A stretch of DNA of 44,822 nt from Bacteroidota bacterium (GTDB taxonomy: Bacteria > Bacteroidota > Ignavibacteria > Ignavibacteriales > Ignavibacteriaceae): NCBI GenBank assembly GCA_022564295.1, contig JADFLR010000032.1, positions 1-44,822 on the forward strand, in the 5' to 3' direction. A model generated the notes under the pieces. It did not search any database, was not told the origin of the DNA, and saw nothing but the letters and a program-made list of their open reading frames with translations. Both the position numbers and the translations under genes were made by a program. This document shows, piece by piece, positions 44,677-44,822 of this stretch. Numbering within the stretch: the first letter of the stretch is position 1; each line of letters begins with the position of its first letter.

Positions 44677-44822
44677 ATGAAGTATTTAGCTATTTTACTC
44701 ATAATTCTTATCAGCGTTGCACTCTTGGGGTTCTTCTATTATAAAGAGAATTTGTATTCAAAAAAACAAAGATTAGAAAATGTAAAATCTGTAGGCTCTG
44801 AAAATTCATTCATTGCATGTAC
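44677..44822 (+). CDS. Membrane or secreted protein under MerR control (5' end only)
   Basis: The window ends after 48 codons. The start MKYLAILLIILISVALLGFF is one hydrophobic helix (signal anchor or signal peptide), followed by a charged stretch (YYKENLYSKKQRLEN) and, just before the edge, SFIAC with a cysteine. AAAGGAGA precedes the ATG by six bases. It is the obvious target of the MerR-type promoter 41 bases upstream. A metal-binding or metal-transport role is suggested by that control only. Confidence 0.75.
   Translation, partial: MKYLAILLIILISVALLGFFYYKENLYSKKQRLENVKSVGSENSFIAC

Noticed and set aside
1-44822. CRISPR array, rRNA genes or complete insertion sequence
   Set aside because: No regularly spaced repeats, rRNA-like sequence or transposase frame was seen on either strand.

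Overview
The window looks like a piece of an Ignavibacteria-type genome (Bacteroidota/Chlorobi group). Several secreted proteins end in the ~80-residue sorting domain used by the type IX secretion system (T9SS), in the wording usual for Ignavibacteria (QNYPNPFNP near its start, SGVYFYQL near its end, KKM.LLK at the C-terminus). A T9SS plug-like protein, an LptD-like outer-membrane protein, AT-rich spacers and many TTG/GTG starts fit this. The lineage is an inference from protein wording; there is no rRNA here.

Layout. 1-3540 (minus): a tandem array of at least three paralogous T9SS cargo proteins, the third cut by the window edge. 3739-6609 (plus): a three-subunit proton-translocating NAD(P) transhydrogenase operon closed by a clear terminator. 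6754-13623 (plus): a 79-residue protein, the T9SS plug-like protein, a Gfo/Idh/MocA oxidoreductase, a ROK sugar kinase, an LptD-like protein and a YacP-like NYN protein, mostly cell-envelope work. 13668-15001 (minus): a holin-like membrane protein and a GT9 heptosyltransferase. 15247-19410 (plus): two more T9SS cargos (an Asp-box/sialidase-like protein and a GH5 mannanase) separated by a broken sorting-domain remnant carrying two palindromic dispersed repeats; a 40-bp direct repeat brackets the mannanase. 19651-20868: an unrecognised protein. 20875-24753 (minus): a GT4 glycosyltransferase and a MoxR-like ATPase/VWA pair. 25051-27127 (minus): tRNA-Leu, trigger factor and ClpP. 27411-34291 (plus): PP2C phosphatase, MurA, a membrane-anchored HExxH peptidase, an AI-2E family transporter and a CCA-adding enzyme. 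34323-34763 (minus): a small envelope protein. 35111-42327 (plus): a MacAB-TolC-like exporter operon with one ATPase and three permeases, the last two a tandem duplication.

The right end (42328-44822) is accessory in character. It has a nested palindrome, a small conserved-looking protein, and a HEPN-motif protein whose coding frame is bracketed by a 13-bp inverted repeat and abuts an integron attC-like imperfect palindrome. Next come a MerR regulator with the three-cysteine spacing of Hg/Pb sensors and its 19-bp-spacer promoter, which faces a truncated membrane-protein gene at the edge.

The most interesting candidate is the HEPN gene in its cassette-like setting. Also worth a look are the sorting-domain exchange between tandem T9SS cargos, the duplicated exporter permeases and the membrane-anchored peptidase fusion. 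No CRISPR array, rRNA, complete insertion sequence or phage is visible.
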